Shown one piece after another: positions 17,370 to 25,157 of a stretch of DNA of 64,000 bases (position 1 is its first letter; each line of letters opens with the position of its first letter). Location: the NCBI RefSeq assembly GCF_049999945.1, contig NZ_JBLYUB010000001.1:248001-312000 (forward strand), in the 5' to 3' direction. Below the pieces are notes generated by a model, which was given only the letters and a program-made list of their open reading frames with translations, made no database searches and was not told the origin of the DNA. The stretch comes from Planosporangium spinosum (GTDB lineage Bacteria; Actinomycetota; Actinomycetes; Mycobacteriales; Micromonosporaceae). The position numbers were made by a program, and so were the translations under genes.

Positions 17370-18005
17370 ATGATCCGGGTGTATCTTCTCGACGACCACG
17401 AGGTCGTCCGGCGCGGCCTGCACGACCTGCTCGAAGCCGAGGACGACATCGAGGTCGTCGGCGAGTCCGCCTCCGCCGTCGACGCCGCGCACCGCATCCC
17501 CGCCCTGCGCCCCGACGTCGCCGTCCTCGACGCCCGGCTACCCGACGGCAGCGGCATCGACGTCTGCCGCGACGTCCGCTCGGTCGACCCCGCCATCCAG
17601 GCACTCATCCTGACCTCGTACGAAGACGACGAGGCCCTGTTCGCCGCGATCATGGCCGGCGCCGCCGGGTACGTCCTCAAACAGATCCGGGGCACCGACC
17701 TCGTCGACGCCGTCCGCCGGGTCGCCGCCGGCCAGTCCCTGCTCGACCCGGCCGTCACCGCCCGGGTCCTGGAGCGCATCCGCCGCGGCCCGGAGCAGCC
17801 CGACGAACTGCGCAACCTCACCGACCAGGAACGACGCATCCTGAGCCTGGTCGCCGAGGGGCTGACCAACCGGGAGATCGCCCAGCGGATGTTCCTGGCC
17901 GAGAAGACGGTCAAGAACTACGTGTCCAGCCTGCTGGCCAAGCTCGGCCTGGAACGGCGCACCCAGGCCGCGGTCCTGGCCTCGAAGCTGCTCGGCCGGT
18001 CCTAG
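17370..18005 (+). CDS. NarL/LuxR-type response regulator, DosR-like
   Basis: 211-residue two-component regulator. The receiver domain (1-120) has the acidic pair DD at 8-9, the phosphoacceptor Asp54 in AVLDARLPDGSG, and Lys104 in AGYVLKQIRG; both numbers coincide with mycobacterial DosR. The LuxR helix-turn-helix (LTDQERRILSLVAEGLTNRE, then KTVKNYVSSLLAKLGLERRTQ) fills 148-205. The probable partner kinase lies convergently downstream instead of in the same operon. The stop codon sits inside the first of four near-identical repeats. Confidence 0.9.
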   Translation: MIRVYLLDDHEVVRRGLHDLLEAEDDIEVVGESASAVDAAHRIPALRPDVAVLDARLPDGSGIDVCRDVRSVDPAIQALILTSYEDDEALFAAIMAGAAGYVLKQIRGTDLVDAVRRVAAGQSLLDPAVTARVLERIRRGPEQPDELRNLTDQERRILSLVAEGLTNREIAQRMFLAEKTVKNYVSSLLAKLGLERRTQAAVLASKLLGRS

Positions 18006-18080
18006 GGGAGCCGCTCGGCAGGTCCTGGGCCGCCCGCTCGGTCCTAGGGGGCCGCTCGCCCGGTCCTAGGGGGCCGCTCG
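17998..18080. repeat. Four-copy approximately 20-bp repeat between convergent regulator and kinase
   Basis: Copies begin at 17998, 18021, 18040 and 18062. The last two are identical (GGTCCTAGGGGGCCGCTCG). The first differs by an extra A within the G run, and the second is more diverged. Each has the palindromic core CCTAGG or CCTGGG. The first copy contains the regulator's TAG stop codon, so the array probably grew from the gene end. It may act as a convergent terminator or as a protein-binding array. Confidence 0.75.
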
Positions 18081-18099
18081 GCCCGGCCGGCGGGACCGG

Positions 18100-19821
18100 T
18101 CAGGCCGGCACCGCCCAGGTCACGGTGGTGCCGTGCGGCCGGGTGGCCGACACCGTGAACGTACCGCCCAGCTCCTCGGCGCGCCGGCGCATGTTGTCCA
18201 GGCCGCTGGTACGGCTGGCATCGCCGATCCCGACGCCGTTGTCGGCGACGGTCAGCGTGAGGTGGCCACCGCCGAGGGCGACGTGGACCTCTACCGACGT
18301 GGCATGGGCGTGCCGGGCGACGTTCGACAGCGCCTCCCGCAGCACGGCCAGCAGCGCGGTGGCGGCCGGCTCGGGCAGTCCGCTGCCCACCGGCCCCTCC
18401 AGGGTCAACTGCGGGCGGAATCCGAGCGGCTCGCGTACCTCCGCGAGCACGTCCCGGATCTGGGTACGCACGTCCGACCCCGCCGGCGAGCGCAGTTCGA
18501 AGATGGCGCCCCGGATATCGTGGATCGTCGTGTCCAGGGCGTCGACGACGCCGTCGATCCGCTCGCGCACCTCCGGCCGCACCGCGTGGCGGGTGGCGCC
18601 CTGCAACTGCATGCCGGCCGCGAACAGCCGCTGGATCACCACGTCGTGCAGGTCCCGGGCGATGCGCTCACGGTCGCCGAGCACCGCCAGCATCTCCCGC
18701 TCGTCCTGGGCGCGGGCCCGTTCCAGCGCCAGCGCGGCCTGCCCGGCGAACGTCTCGACCAGCGCCAGGTCGAGATCCTCGACGAAGGCGGTACCGCCAC
18801 GGCCGTAGGCCACCGCGAGGGCACCCAGCGTCTCGCCCCCGGCCGCGAGCGGCACCAGGAACGCGGTGCCGGTCTCCATGGATACCGGCCAGACGGCGGC
18901 CTTGCCCAGATCTTCCACCACGGCGATGTGCCGCTCCCCGACGACCGGCGCGAACTCACTGCGCTCGATCGACACGCTGGAACCGAGCAGTCCGGTCGGC
19001 ACCTCCCCGGCGGTCACCTCCACCGTGAGCGTGTCCGCTGCCTCGTCGTAGATGGTCACCAGCGCCAGGTCGGCGGCGGCGACCTCACGGGCGCGGGAGG
19101 CCACCAGTTGCAGCGCCTCGGTCCGGTTGATCTCCCCCAGCAGTACCGACGTGATCTCCGCGGCCGCTTCCATCCAGCGCTGCCGGCGACCGGCCTGCGC
19201 GTACATCCGGGCGTTGTCGATCGCCGCACCGGCCGCCACGGCGAGGGCGACCATCAGCTCCTCGTCGTCGTCGGTGAACTGGCCGCCGCCCCGCTTCTCT
19301 GCCAGGTACAGGTTGCCGTACACCTGGTCGCGGATACGCACCGGCACCCCGAGGAAGCTGTGCATCGGCGGGTGGTGGTCGGGGAAGCCGTACGCCCGCG
19401 GGTGCGCGGTGATGTCGGGCATCCGGATCGGGCGTGGCTCCTCGATCAACAGGCCGAGCACCCCGTGCCCACGTGGCAGGTCGCCGATCTGCTCGTGCTG
19501 CTCGGCGTCGATGCCCTGGGTGATGAAGTCCACCAACGAGCGGTCCGGGCCGATCACCCCCAGCGCGCCGTACCGGGCGCCGGTCAGCTGGCAGGCGGCC
19601 GCGACGATGCGCTCCAGCGTGCCGTGCAGGTCGAGGCCGGTACCGATGGCCACGACGGCGTCCAGCAGGGCGCGCAGCCGTTCCCGGCTCGCCGCCACCT
19701 CGCCCACCCGGTCCAGCAGCTCGCGCAGCAGTTCGTCCAGCCGTACCTGGGACAGCGACGACAGGTGCAGCGACGGGGCACCCCACGGGGTCATCGGGGT
19801 CAGGGTCGACTCGTCCGTCAC
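18100..19821 (-). CDS. DosS/DosT-like two-GAF sensor histidine kinase
   Basis: 573-residue soluble kinase. GAF-A (about 62-205) holds PDHHPPMHSFLGVPVRIRD, with His149/His150 where DosS and DosT place their haem-ligating histidine (149/147). GAF-B spans about 220-370. The HisKA_3 motif ARDLHDVVIQRLFA puts the phosphoacceptor at His392, and the ATPase domain has LREALSNVARHAHAT and DNGVGIG. The segment order equals mycobacterial DosS, so a haem-based O2/NO/CO or redox sensor is a sound inference; haem binding itself is not shown. It is convergent with the cognate-looking regulator. Confidence 0.88.
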   Translation of the reverse strand: MTDESTLTPMTPWGAPSLHLSSLSQVRLDELLRELLDRVGEVAASRERLRALLDAVVAIGTGLDLHGTLERIVAAACQLTGARYGALGVIGPDRSLVDFITQGIDAEQHEQIGDLPRGHGVLGLLIEEPRPIRMPDITAHPRAYGFPDHHPPMHSFLGVPVRIRDQVYGNLYLAEKRGGGQFTDDDEELMVALAVAAGAAIDNARMYAQAGRRQRWMEAAAEITSVLLGEINRTEALQLVASRAREVAAADLALVTIYDEAADTLTVEVTAGEVPTGLLGSSVSIERSEFAPVVGERHIAVVEDLGKAAVWPVSMETGTAFLVPLAAGGETLGALAVAYGRGGTAFVEDLDLALVETFAGQAALALERARAQDEREMLAVLGDRERIARDLHDVVIQRLFAAGMQLQGATRHAVRPEVRERIDGVVDALDTTIHDIRGAIFELRSPAGSDVRTQIRDVLAEVREPLGFRPQLTLEGPVGSGLPEPAATALLAVLREALSNVARHAHATSVEVHVALGGGHLTLTVADNGVGIGDASRTSGLDNMRRRAEELGGTFTVSATRPHGTTVTWAVPA

Positions 19822-19835
19822 AGCCGGATTTTATC

Positions 19836-19849
19836 GGGCCGGCGGGCCC
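19836..19849. promoter_or_regulatory. GGGCC-N4-GGCCC site upstream of the sensor kinase
   Basis: GGGCCGGCGGGCCC has the same form as the box near the response regulator and lies 15-28 nt before the kinase start. The position is closer than usual for an activator, so it may be a chance GC palindrome. Confidence 0.25.
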
Positions 19850-19892
19850 ACCAGCGGAGCGCCACGGCACGATCGCTGACCGATAGGATCGG

Positions 19893-19960
19893 GGCCCGTG
19901 GTCTACCGGGGCCCACGGGCCGACCAGGGCCACGGGCCGACCCGGGCCACGGGCCGGCCG
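19893..19960. repeat. Hairpin plus three tandem 17-bp repeats
   Basis: Three 17-bp units (19910-19926, 19927-19943, 19944-19960), with GGGCCACGGGCCGACCC as the middle copy, lie between the CoA-transferase stop and the kinase start. The first unit also pairs with GGCCCGTGG at 19893-19901 to form a 9-bp stem with an 11-nt loop. It could be a terminator for the CoA-transferase transcript (minus strand) or a binding array for kinase expression. Confidence 0.65.
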
Positions 19961-19979
19961 CGCGTCACGAGTCCCGAGG

Positions 19980-21281
19980 TCAGCGCAGCGGAAGCCCCAG
20001 CGCCCAGCCCGCCTCCCGCAGCCTGTCCCGGGCGGCCGGGTGCGCGGCCTGGTCGAGGATGTTCTGCGCCTGGTCGAGCGAGTCGTGCCCCCAGATCTCG
20101 GCGACGCCCTGCTCGGTGACGATGTAGCTGTGCTGGAACGACGTGACCGGCCCCGACACCAGCGGCACGACCGAGGACACGTCGGCCTTCGGGTGCCACG
20201 ACCGCAGCGCGATGATCGCGTGCCCGCCCGGAGAGTGCATGGCGCCGACGATGAAGTCGGTCTGGCCGCCGAAGCCCGAATGGACGCGGCTGCCGACCCG
20301 GCTCGCGTTGGCCTGTGCGAACAGGTCGACCTGGAGGGCGCTGTTGACCGACATCAGGCGGGGATGCGCCGCGATCGCGCCGGGGTCGTTGGTCTTCTCG
20401 GTGCGCAGCATCCGTACCCGGGGATTGCGGTCGATCCAGTCGTACAGTTCGGCGGAGCCGAAGCAGAACGACGCGGTGACCGGAGTGTCCGGGTCGAGAC
20501 AGCCCGCCTTCTCCAGCGCCAGCACGCCGTCGCTGAACATCTCCGTCCAGATCCGCAGGCCCCGGCGCTCCCGCAGGGCGAGCAGCGTCGCGTCGGGGAT
20601 CACGCCGATCCCCATCTGGAGGGTCGCCTGCTCCGGGATGAGACCGGCGACCCGTTCGCCGATGGCGGCGCCGACGGCATCCACCGGCGCCGGGTCGTGT
20701 GCGGGGAGCGGCTCGTCGACCTCGATGAGGTAGTCGATCGCGTCCAGGCTCACCACCGCGTCGCCGTAGGTCACCGGCATCGCCGCGTTGGCCTGGGCGA
20801 TGACCAGCCCGCCGCGGGCCCGCGCCGTCTCGATCGCGGCTGGCAGGATGTTCACCTCGACCCCGAGGCTCACCGCCCCGTCGACCGGGCGGGAGGTGTG
20901 CACCACCACGATGTCCGGCTGCAAGCGCTGGCGCAGCAGGTACGGCACGAGCGACAGCCGGCACGGGAAGTAGGACAGCCGGGGGTGCGCACGCATGCCC
21001 GGGCCGACGAACGCGGTCTCGTACGTGACACCCTCCCGGTCCGGGATACCGGGCTGGGCGTTGAGCATGTGCAGCCGGTACTCCGCCACCGCGGCGTCGA
21101 GTACCCGCAGCGCCCGCAGCGGGGCGACGTGGTTGCCGCTGGCCACCACCCGGGGCGTACCCGGAACGCTACCCAGTACCCTGCCGAGCTCTGCCTCGGT
21201 GACGACTCGCATCCCGTCCACTGTCCTCTCCGCCCGCAACCGGGCGCTGCCGTGCCGCGCGGGATCGCTCATCCCGGCCAT
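19980..21281 (-). CDS. Acetyl-CoA hydrolase / 4-hydroxybutyrate CoA-transferase family protein
   Basis: 433-residue class-I-type CoA-transferase. EQATLQMGIGVIPDATLLAL near 225 and LRIWTEMFSDGVLALEKAG near 250 carry the conserved block; the Glu of WTEMFSDG is the expected catalytic residue that forms the glutamyl-CoA thioester. GGQTDFIVGA and YIVTEQGVAEIWG near the C-terminus are further family signatures. The role is CoA transfer between acyl-CoA and carboxylate (acetate, succinate or 4-hydroxybutyrate). It lies beside the dormancy-type kinase, which would suit a fermentative adjustment, but a link is not proven. Confidence 0.9.
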   Translation of the reverse strand: MAGMSDPARHGSARLRAERTVDGMRVVTEAELGRVLGSVPGTPRVVASGNHVAPLRALRVLDAAVAEYRLHMLNAQPGIPDREGVTYETAFVGPGMRAHPRLSYFPCRLSLVPYLLRQRLQPDIVVVHTSRPVDGAVSLGVEVNILPAAIETARARGGLVIAQANAAMPVTYGDAVVSLDAIDYLIEVDEPLPAHDPAPVDAVGAAIGERVAGLIPEQATLQMGIGVIPDATLLALRERRGLRIWTEMFSDGVLALEKAGCLDPDTPVTASFCFGSAELYDWIDRNPRVRMLRTEKTNDPGAIAAHPRLMSVNSALQVDLFAQANASRVGSRVHSGFGGQTDFIVGAMHSPGGHAIIALRSWHPKADVSSVVPLVSGPVTSFQHSYIVTEQGVAEIWGHDSLDQAQNILDQAAHPAARDRLREAGWALGLPLR

Positions 21282-21310
21282 GCCGGTTCACCTGCCGATC
21301 CTCGCCGAAA

Positions 21311-21358
21311 ACCGGGCCGGAACGGGCGTGGTGTTGACCACGCCCGTTCCAGCCCGGT
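21311..21358. terminator. Very long perfect-stem hairpin
   Basis: A 14-bp perfect stem, GGAACGGGCGTGGT (21319-21332) with ACCACGCCCGTTCC (21337-21350) and a GTTG loop, is extended by ACCGGGC/GCCCGGT after one mismatch, for 21 pairs in total. No T-run follows. It sits upstream of the CoA-transferase start and about 120 nt beyond the stop of a hydrolase remnant on the same strand, so it may be the terminator of that lost gene. Confidence 0.6.
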
Positions 21359-21477
21359 CACCTTCACGATGCGCCCTCCACGCCGCACCTGCCCAGGGCG
21401 TACCGTCCCGACCGGGGAGGCCGATGGTCACGTCCGGCCGGGATCCCGGGCCTGACCCGACGCCACCGCGGAGCGCC

Positions 21478-21540
21478 TACGTCGCGAGATGCTCGCGCAG
21501 CCAGGTGACGACGAGCTGATGGTCCTCATGGCCGGAGGCT
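21478..21540 (-). pseudogene. Possible C-terminal scrap of an alpha/beta hydrolase
   Basis: The minus-strand frame ending at 21478 reads SGHEDHQLVVTWLREHLAT, like the last helix of dienelactone-hydrolase-type proteins. The frame meets a stop a few codons upstream and nothing else of the gene is present. The remainder of 21282-21749 holds only the hairpin and a weak DosR-like pattern at 21396-21409. Confidence 0.3.
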
Positions 21541-21749
21541 GGAGGCGTCCAGCCGGTTCACCGACCCACGTGGGTACCGAAGTACATCGCGCCGAGGACC
21601 GTGTGACGTCCGGTCTTCTCTCGTGATTCCCCTGTTCGTGATTCCCCTGTCGCCGGTCGATGCGCGTTATTCTGCCGCCTGAAGCGCGCTCCAGGTCACG
21701 TCACGGACACCGTGTGGTCGGCAGGAACTCGTACGGAGGGTCATCCGGA

Positions 21750-22124
21750 ATGCGGCACTACTCCCCCGGTGAGGTCGCCGGGAAGACCGGCTTCAGCCTC
21801 GACACGTTGCGGTACTACGAGCGGATCGGCCTGTTGGACGGGATCGCCCGCACGCCCGGCGGCCAGCGGGTGTTCACCGACGACGACGTGGCCTGGCTGG
21901 GCATTCTGCGCTGCCTGCGTGACACCGGTATGCCGATCGCGGCCATGCTGCGCTACGCCGAACTCGCCCGTGGCGGCGACGAGACCGTCGCGGAGCGCGT
22001 GGCCCTGCTGGAGGAGCACGACCGGCAGATCGAGCAGAAGATCGCCGACCTGCGTGCCGAGCAGCGCCGGATCCGGGAGAAGATCGACTGGTACCGCTCG
22101 GTCCAGCAGGAGACAGCGTTGTAG
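21750..22124 (+). CDS. MerR-family transcriptional regulator
   Basis: 124-residue MerR protein. The N-terminal winged helix YSPGEVAGKTGFSLDTLRYYERIGLL occupies residues 3-28, followed by the wing QRVFTDDDVAWLGIL. A long dimerisation helix (VAERVALLEEHDRQIEQKIADLRAEQRRIREKI, residues about 75-110) ends the protein. There is no C-terminal cysteine cluster, so metal sensing is unlikely. The ATG at 21750 follows GGAGGG by 8 nt; the frame is open further upstream without a signal. No target gene is adjacent. Confidence 0.9.
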   Translation: MRHYSPGEVAGKTGFSLDTLRYYERIGLLDGIARTPGGQRVFTDDDVAWLGILRCLRDTGMPIAAMLRYAELARGGDETVAERVALLEEHDRQIEQKIADLRAEQRRIREKIDWYRSVQQETAL

Positions 22125-22465
22125 CACCCGGTCTCCGCAACGGGTCCGGATGGGGCCGCCCCGCGCGAGGTATCCGTCGGCTCCGGCCGGGCCACCGGTC
22201 TCCCTTGACGGGAGAGTCAACCGCACGCGCGAGGTCGCGAAATCCACGCTCATGGACCGGCGGGTTCCGAACGCTACGTGCCTTCACTCCCCGGTCGGCA
22301 CGATCAGCCACCGAGCCCACACCCGGCGACCATGAGGCGCACCGGCGTCGGGAACACCGCTGACAGCTTTCCGACCCGACAACGCCGTTACCGGCGGCAC
22401 CGTCACATACTTTCACTCACAACGATCTATTCGATGATCGTCAATCATTACGACTGGGGTTCAAC
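22125..22465. other. 341-nt gene-free stretch with an interlocked dyad and AT-rich promoter zone
   Basis: At 22199-22220 two overlapping dyads occur: TCTCCC...GGGAGA (spacer TTGAC) and TTGAC...GTCAA (spacer GGGAGA). MerR-family operators have this kind of spaced dyad, so this may be the MerR site of a lost target. From about 22400 the DNA becomes AT-rich, which should contain the promoter of the next gene; no clear hexamers can be fixed. Confidence 0.35.
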
Positions 22466-22819
22466 ATGCGCAGGATCATGCGTAGCTCGGCGGTGGGCAT
22501 CGGCCTCACCGCAATTCTGACCGCGGGCCTGGGAACGGTTCTCACCACACCCGCCTCCGCCAGTCCGCCACAGCCTCTCGGGTTGTCCTGCAGAGAACAG
22601 GTGCTGTCGAAGATCGGGGTCGGCCCGGTCCTGTTCGGCGTGCAGTGCTCAGGCAACTCGTCCAGTCCGTACTGGGCCGAGGGCTACTGCAAGATCGCGG
22701 GCGCCCAGCGGGGGCCGACGCAATTCCCGCCGTTCATCCTCCCGGGCTATGGACCGTGGTCGAACGTCAGCTGTCCAAGCGGCGACTACCTGATCAGCTA
22801 TCGTGCGGTGCACGGCTGA
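22466..22819 (+). CDS. Small secreted four-cysteine protein, function unknown
   Basis: 117-residue protein with a clear Sec signal peptide (RRIMRSSAVGIGLTAILTAG, cleavage after ASA near residue 33). The mature part of about 84 residues contains four cysteines (LSCREQ, VQCSGN, GYCKIA, VSCPSG), enough for two disulfides. I do not recognise the family. It is preceded by an AT-rich promoter zone and followed by a good terminator, so it is a single-gene transcript. Small secreted cysteine-rich proteins in actinomycetes include inhibitors and developmental proteins; no choice can be made here. Confidence 0.75.
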   Translation: MRRIMRSSAVGIGLTAILTAGLGTVLTTPASASPPQPLGLSCREQVLSKIGVGPVLFGVQCSGNSSSPYWAEGYCKIAGAQRGPTQFPPFILPGYGPWSNVSCPSGDYLISYRAVHG

Positions 22820-22858
22820 CGGTAATCGGAGAAACGAGCGGATACGACGGAATACCAA

Positions 22859-22901
22859 GATGCCCGTGACCGGCGTTCTGCCGAGCCGCGGGCATCTTTC
22901 T
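22859..22901 (+). terminator. Rho-independent terminator
   Basis: GATGCCCG (22859-22866) pairs with CGGGCATC (22889-22896), followed by TTTCT. It lies 40 nt past the stop of the small secreted protein gene. Confidence 0.75.
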
Positions 22902-23098
22902 GGGATCCACACGAACCGCGGCCATGATGATCCCCGCGGCAACGAGATCGGGGTCGGCGGAGCCACACCCTGATCGGTAGCGGCCCACGACGGAGATCGA
23001 GTCGACCCACAGTCCGCAAACCGCATGGACCGTCTCGGGGCAGGGCACCGGACGTTCGTCGGGGCGTTCCAATCGATCGACAGGGCCATCATCAACCG

Positions 23099-23248
23099 AT
23101 GTTCCTGTTCGCCCTCCTCGGCCCGGTCGTGTTCACCGGTGTGGCGCTGGCGCTCAGCTTCGGCGCGCGCTCGCGGCCGATGCCGTCCTGGCTCGCGGTC
23201 GCGCTGTTGCTGCATCTGATCGTGCTGGCGGCTCTCGCTCGTGGTGGG
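23099..23248 (+). pseudogene. Membrane-protein fragment (two hydrophobic helices)
   Basis: The plus frame from the ATG at 23099 reads LFALLGPVVFTGVALALSF, then WLAVALLLHLIVLAALA. These are two convincing transmembrane helices that end abruptly in unrelated sequence at about 23248. The rest of the frame is non-protein-like and overlaps a minus-strand remnant. The start lacks a clear ribosome site. The parent family is not recognised. The surrounding 22902-23098 shows no supported gene. Confidence 0.35.
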
Positions 23249-23252
23249 CTCC

Positions 23253-23345
23253 CGCGTCCACCCGCCCACCGGTCGCCCAGTCGCAGCCCGGCGAACTGTG
23301 CCATCAGGTCCAGTTCCACCGGCCGCGCGTATCGCCGGACCGTCC
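23253..23345 (-). pseudogene. C-terminal remnant of a class I SAM methyltransferase
   Basis: The minus strand reads RYARPVELDLMAQFAGLRLGDRWAGG, resembling the last helix and strand of many actinobacterial methyltransferases (RY-WPSELDLMA--AGLRL--RWGGW). No catalytic domain is present upstream, where the YCII gene begins. It is a gene scrap, abutting the membrane-protein fragment head-on. Confidence 0.4.
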
Positions 23346-23390
23346 TGACCGGGGCCTCCGCGGCGCGTACGGTTTCGAGCGGTACGGCTG

Positions 23391-23687
23391 CTACCGGTCG
23401 ACCGTCCGGCGTCCGTCGAGGCGGATCGTCCACGGTTCGATCAGGTCGATCCGCAGGTGGGTGCCGCTCCACGGATCGCGGCCGAGGATGGCCCTGGCTG
23501 CCTTCTCCGTCTCCACCTCCATCGCGATCACCACGCGCATGTCGTCGAGCGGGCCGCCCAACACGACGATCCCCTCGTCGACCAGCATGTCCATGTAGGA
23601 CGCATGCGCGAGCCACCCGCTCTGCTCCTCCATCGGCCGGGCGATGTCCCAGTGCGGGCCGGTGTGCGACAGATGAACGAGAAACAT
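23391..23687 (-). CDS. YCII-related protein
   Basis: 98-residue dimeric ferredoxin-like protein of the YCII family. The N-terminus MFLVHLSHTGPHWDIARPM is followed by HASYMDMLVDEGIVVLGGPL, with the conserved His and Asp of the proposed active site. It ends with a DPWSGTHLRIDLIEPWTI block. Members are small putative dehydrochlorinase-like or accessory enzymes with no general function. It is isolated among remnants. Confidence 0.85.
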   Translation of the reverse strand: MFLVHLSHTGPHWDIARPMEEQSGWLAHASYMDMLVDEGIVVLGGPLDDMRVVIAMEVETEKAARAILGRDPWSGTHLRIDLIEPWTIRLDGRRTVDR

Positions 23688-23866
23688 GTCCCCGTCTTAC
23701 CACCGTGGCCTGACACTTTCGGCATCCGCCCGGCTCCGCCAGCGTCGACGGACGTAGCTCCACTCGAAGTCGAGGTTCCAGGTCGCACCGTCCTTCGACA
23801 GCTCCCATAGCCCATCCACGGCGTCCGGACGGCGGCTGCTGCCGGTGACCATGCGCAACCGCGCCG

Positions 23867-24337
23867 CTAGAAACGCTCGTCAGCCTCCACCAACCGGGCA
23901 AGCCTGGCCAGCGCCATGCGCGTACCTGTCTCGTTGTCCGCGGCGGGCACACCGTCGGGAATCCCGTCGTGCGCGACGAGGACCTCGGTTCCGCCGTCCG
24001 TGTCGGTGAGCGTGGTCGTCATCGTCATCGTGCCGCGGAACGCCGGGTCCGCGGTTTCGAACTCGAACACCTCGACCACCTGCTCGTTCGGTACCAGCTT
24101 CCGGAAGTGGCCGTGGTACGTGTCGGTGTGCGCCGCGGATTTGCCGCTGGCGTCCGGCGCGTCGTAGGTGAGCGAGACGCGGAACGAACCGCCTTCACGG
24201 GCGTCGAATTCGTGCACGTGGCTGCGCATGCCGTCCGGCACCCGCCAGGTCGCGATCGCATCCGCGTCCACCAGCGCCCGGTAGACCGCGGGACGCGCGG
24301 CGTTCACGTGCCGAGATACCCGGGTCGAGTACGTCAA
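23867..24337 (-). CDS. SRPBCC (AHSA1-type) protein
   Basis: 156-residue START/AHSA1-like protein. STRVSRHVNAARPAVYRALVDADAIATWRVPDGM is the standard entry to the fold (strand, helix pair, Trp), the GGSFRVSLTY and FETADPAF strands form the sheet, and a last helix (NETGTRMALARLARLVEA) closes the pocket. Often co-located with ArsR-type regulators or with small hydrolases, as here: an alpha/beta hydrolase and a DUF1801 protein follow on the same strand. The ligand is unknown. Confidence 0.88.
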   Translation of the reverse strand: MTYSTRVSRHVNAARPAVYRALVDADAIATWRVPDGMRSHVHEFDAREGGSFRVSLTYDAPDASGKSAAHTDTYHGHFRKLVPNEQVVEVFEFETADPAFRGTMTMTTTLTDTDGGTEVLVAHDGIPDGVPAADNETGTRMALARLARLVEADERF

Positions 24338-24380
24338 GGGAGCCTCCCGTCAGGTGTAGGACCGCGCCATGCGTGGCTGC

Positions 24381-25157
24381 TCAGAAGAACTCCCTCAGCA
24401 CGGCGGCGATCGCGTCGGGCGACACCTCGTGTGTCTGCCCCTCCAGGACCCGGTGCGTGGCGCCGGGAATCGCGTCAGCGAGCGCCTTGGCCGGGCGGCG
24501 CAGGCTCTCCGGGCTCGCGCCACCGGCGGCGACGAGTGTGGGCACGGTGACGTGCGCGGCCCGTTCGCGTGGCACGGTGCCGTCGCCGAGCACCGCGAAG
24601 TCGTAGGCGAGCGTCGGCGCGACGCCCTCGAACACCGGCCACGCGGGCGACTGCCGCATCCCGGCGATCGCCTCGGCGGGCAGGCCGACACCCGACATGA
24701 AACGCTCCACCGCGTCACCGCGGCGGCCGGCCGCGAGCAGGTCGATGATCTGCCGGTTGTACGCCGCCACCTGCGCGGTGTCGCCGTCCTCGGCGGTGTA
24801 GGGCGGCTCGTACAGGGCCAACTTCGTGATCGCCGGGCCGCTCGCCGCCGCCGTGAGAGCGAGGGCCGCGCCGGACGAGATGCCGTAGACGTACGCCGAA
24901 CCGCCGGCCGCCTCAATCACCACCTCCAGGTCCTCGACTTCGCGGTCGACCGCGTACGGAGCGGTGTCGCCGCTGCCACCCCGCCCCCGACGGTCGTACG
25001 TGTACACCGTGAAGTCGGGCGCCAGCACCCGGGCGAGCGCCGGCAGCGGCCCGAACGCCCGGTAGCACATCGCCCCGTCGACCAGGACCAGGGCGGGCCC
25101 CTCGCCCACCCGTTCACATGCGATCGTCGTCCCGTCGCGGGACGTCACCTTCGTCAT
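24381..25157 (-). CDS. Alpha/beta hydrolase
   Basis: 258-residue alpha/beta-hydrolase-fold enzyme. YTYDRRGRGGSGD near 52 is the oxyanion-side loop. YVYGISSGAALALTA near 88 holds the nucleophile elbow (G-x-S-x-G with Ser in GISSG). GQTHEVSPDAIAAVL at the C-terminus carries the catalytic His. It overlaps the DUF1801 gene by 4 nt (ATGA), so the two are translationally coupled, and precedes the AHSA1-type gene by 43 nt. The substrate is unknown. Confidence 0.9.
   Translation of the reverse strand: MTKVTSRDGTTIACERVGEGPALVLVDGAMCYRAFGPLPALARVLAPDFTVYTYDRRGRGGSGDTAPYAVDREVEDLEVVIEAAGGSAYVYGISSGAALALTAAASGPAITKLALYEPPYTAEDGDTAQVAAYNRQIIDLLAAGRRGDAVERFMSGVGLPAEAIAGMRQSPAWPVFEGVAPTLAYDFAVLGDGTVPRERAAHVTVPTLVAAGGASPESLRRPAKALADAIPGATHRVLEGQTHEVSPDAIAAVLREFF

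Noticed and set aside
21396..21409. GGGCGTACCGTCCC upstream of the CoA-transferase as a DosR-like box
   Set aside because: Fails key positions on either strand and lies 115 nt from the start; such GC palindromes are expected by chance.
22794..23072. 92-codon minus-strand frame (CGLWVDSISVVGRYRSG...)
   Set aside because: Overlaps the end of the secreted protein gene and its terminator, has no recognisable family and no convincing ribosome site.
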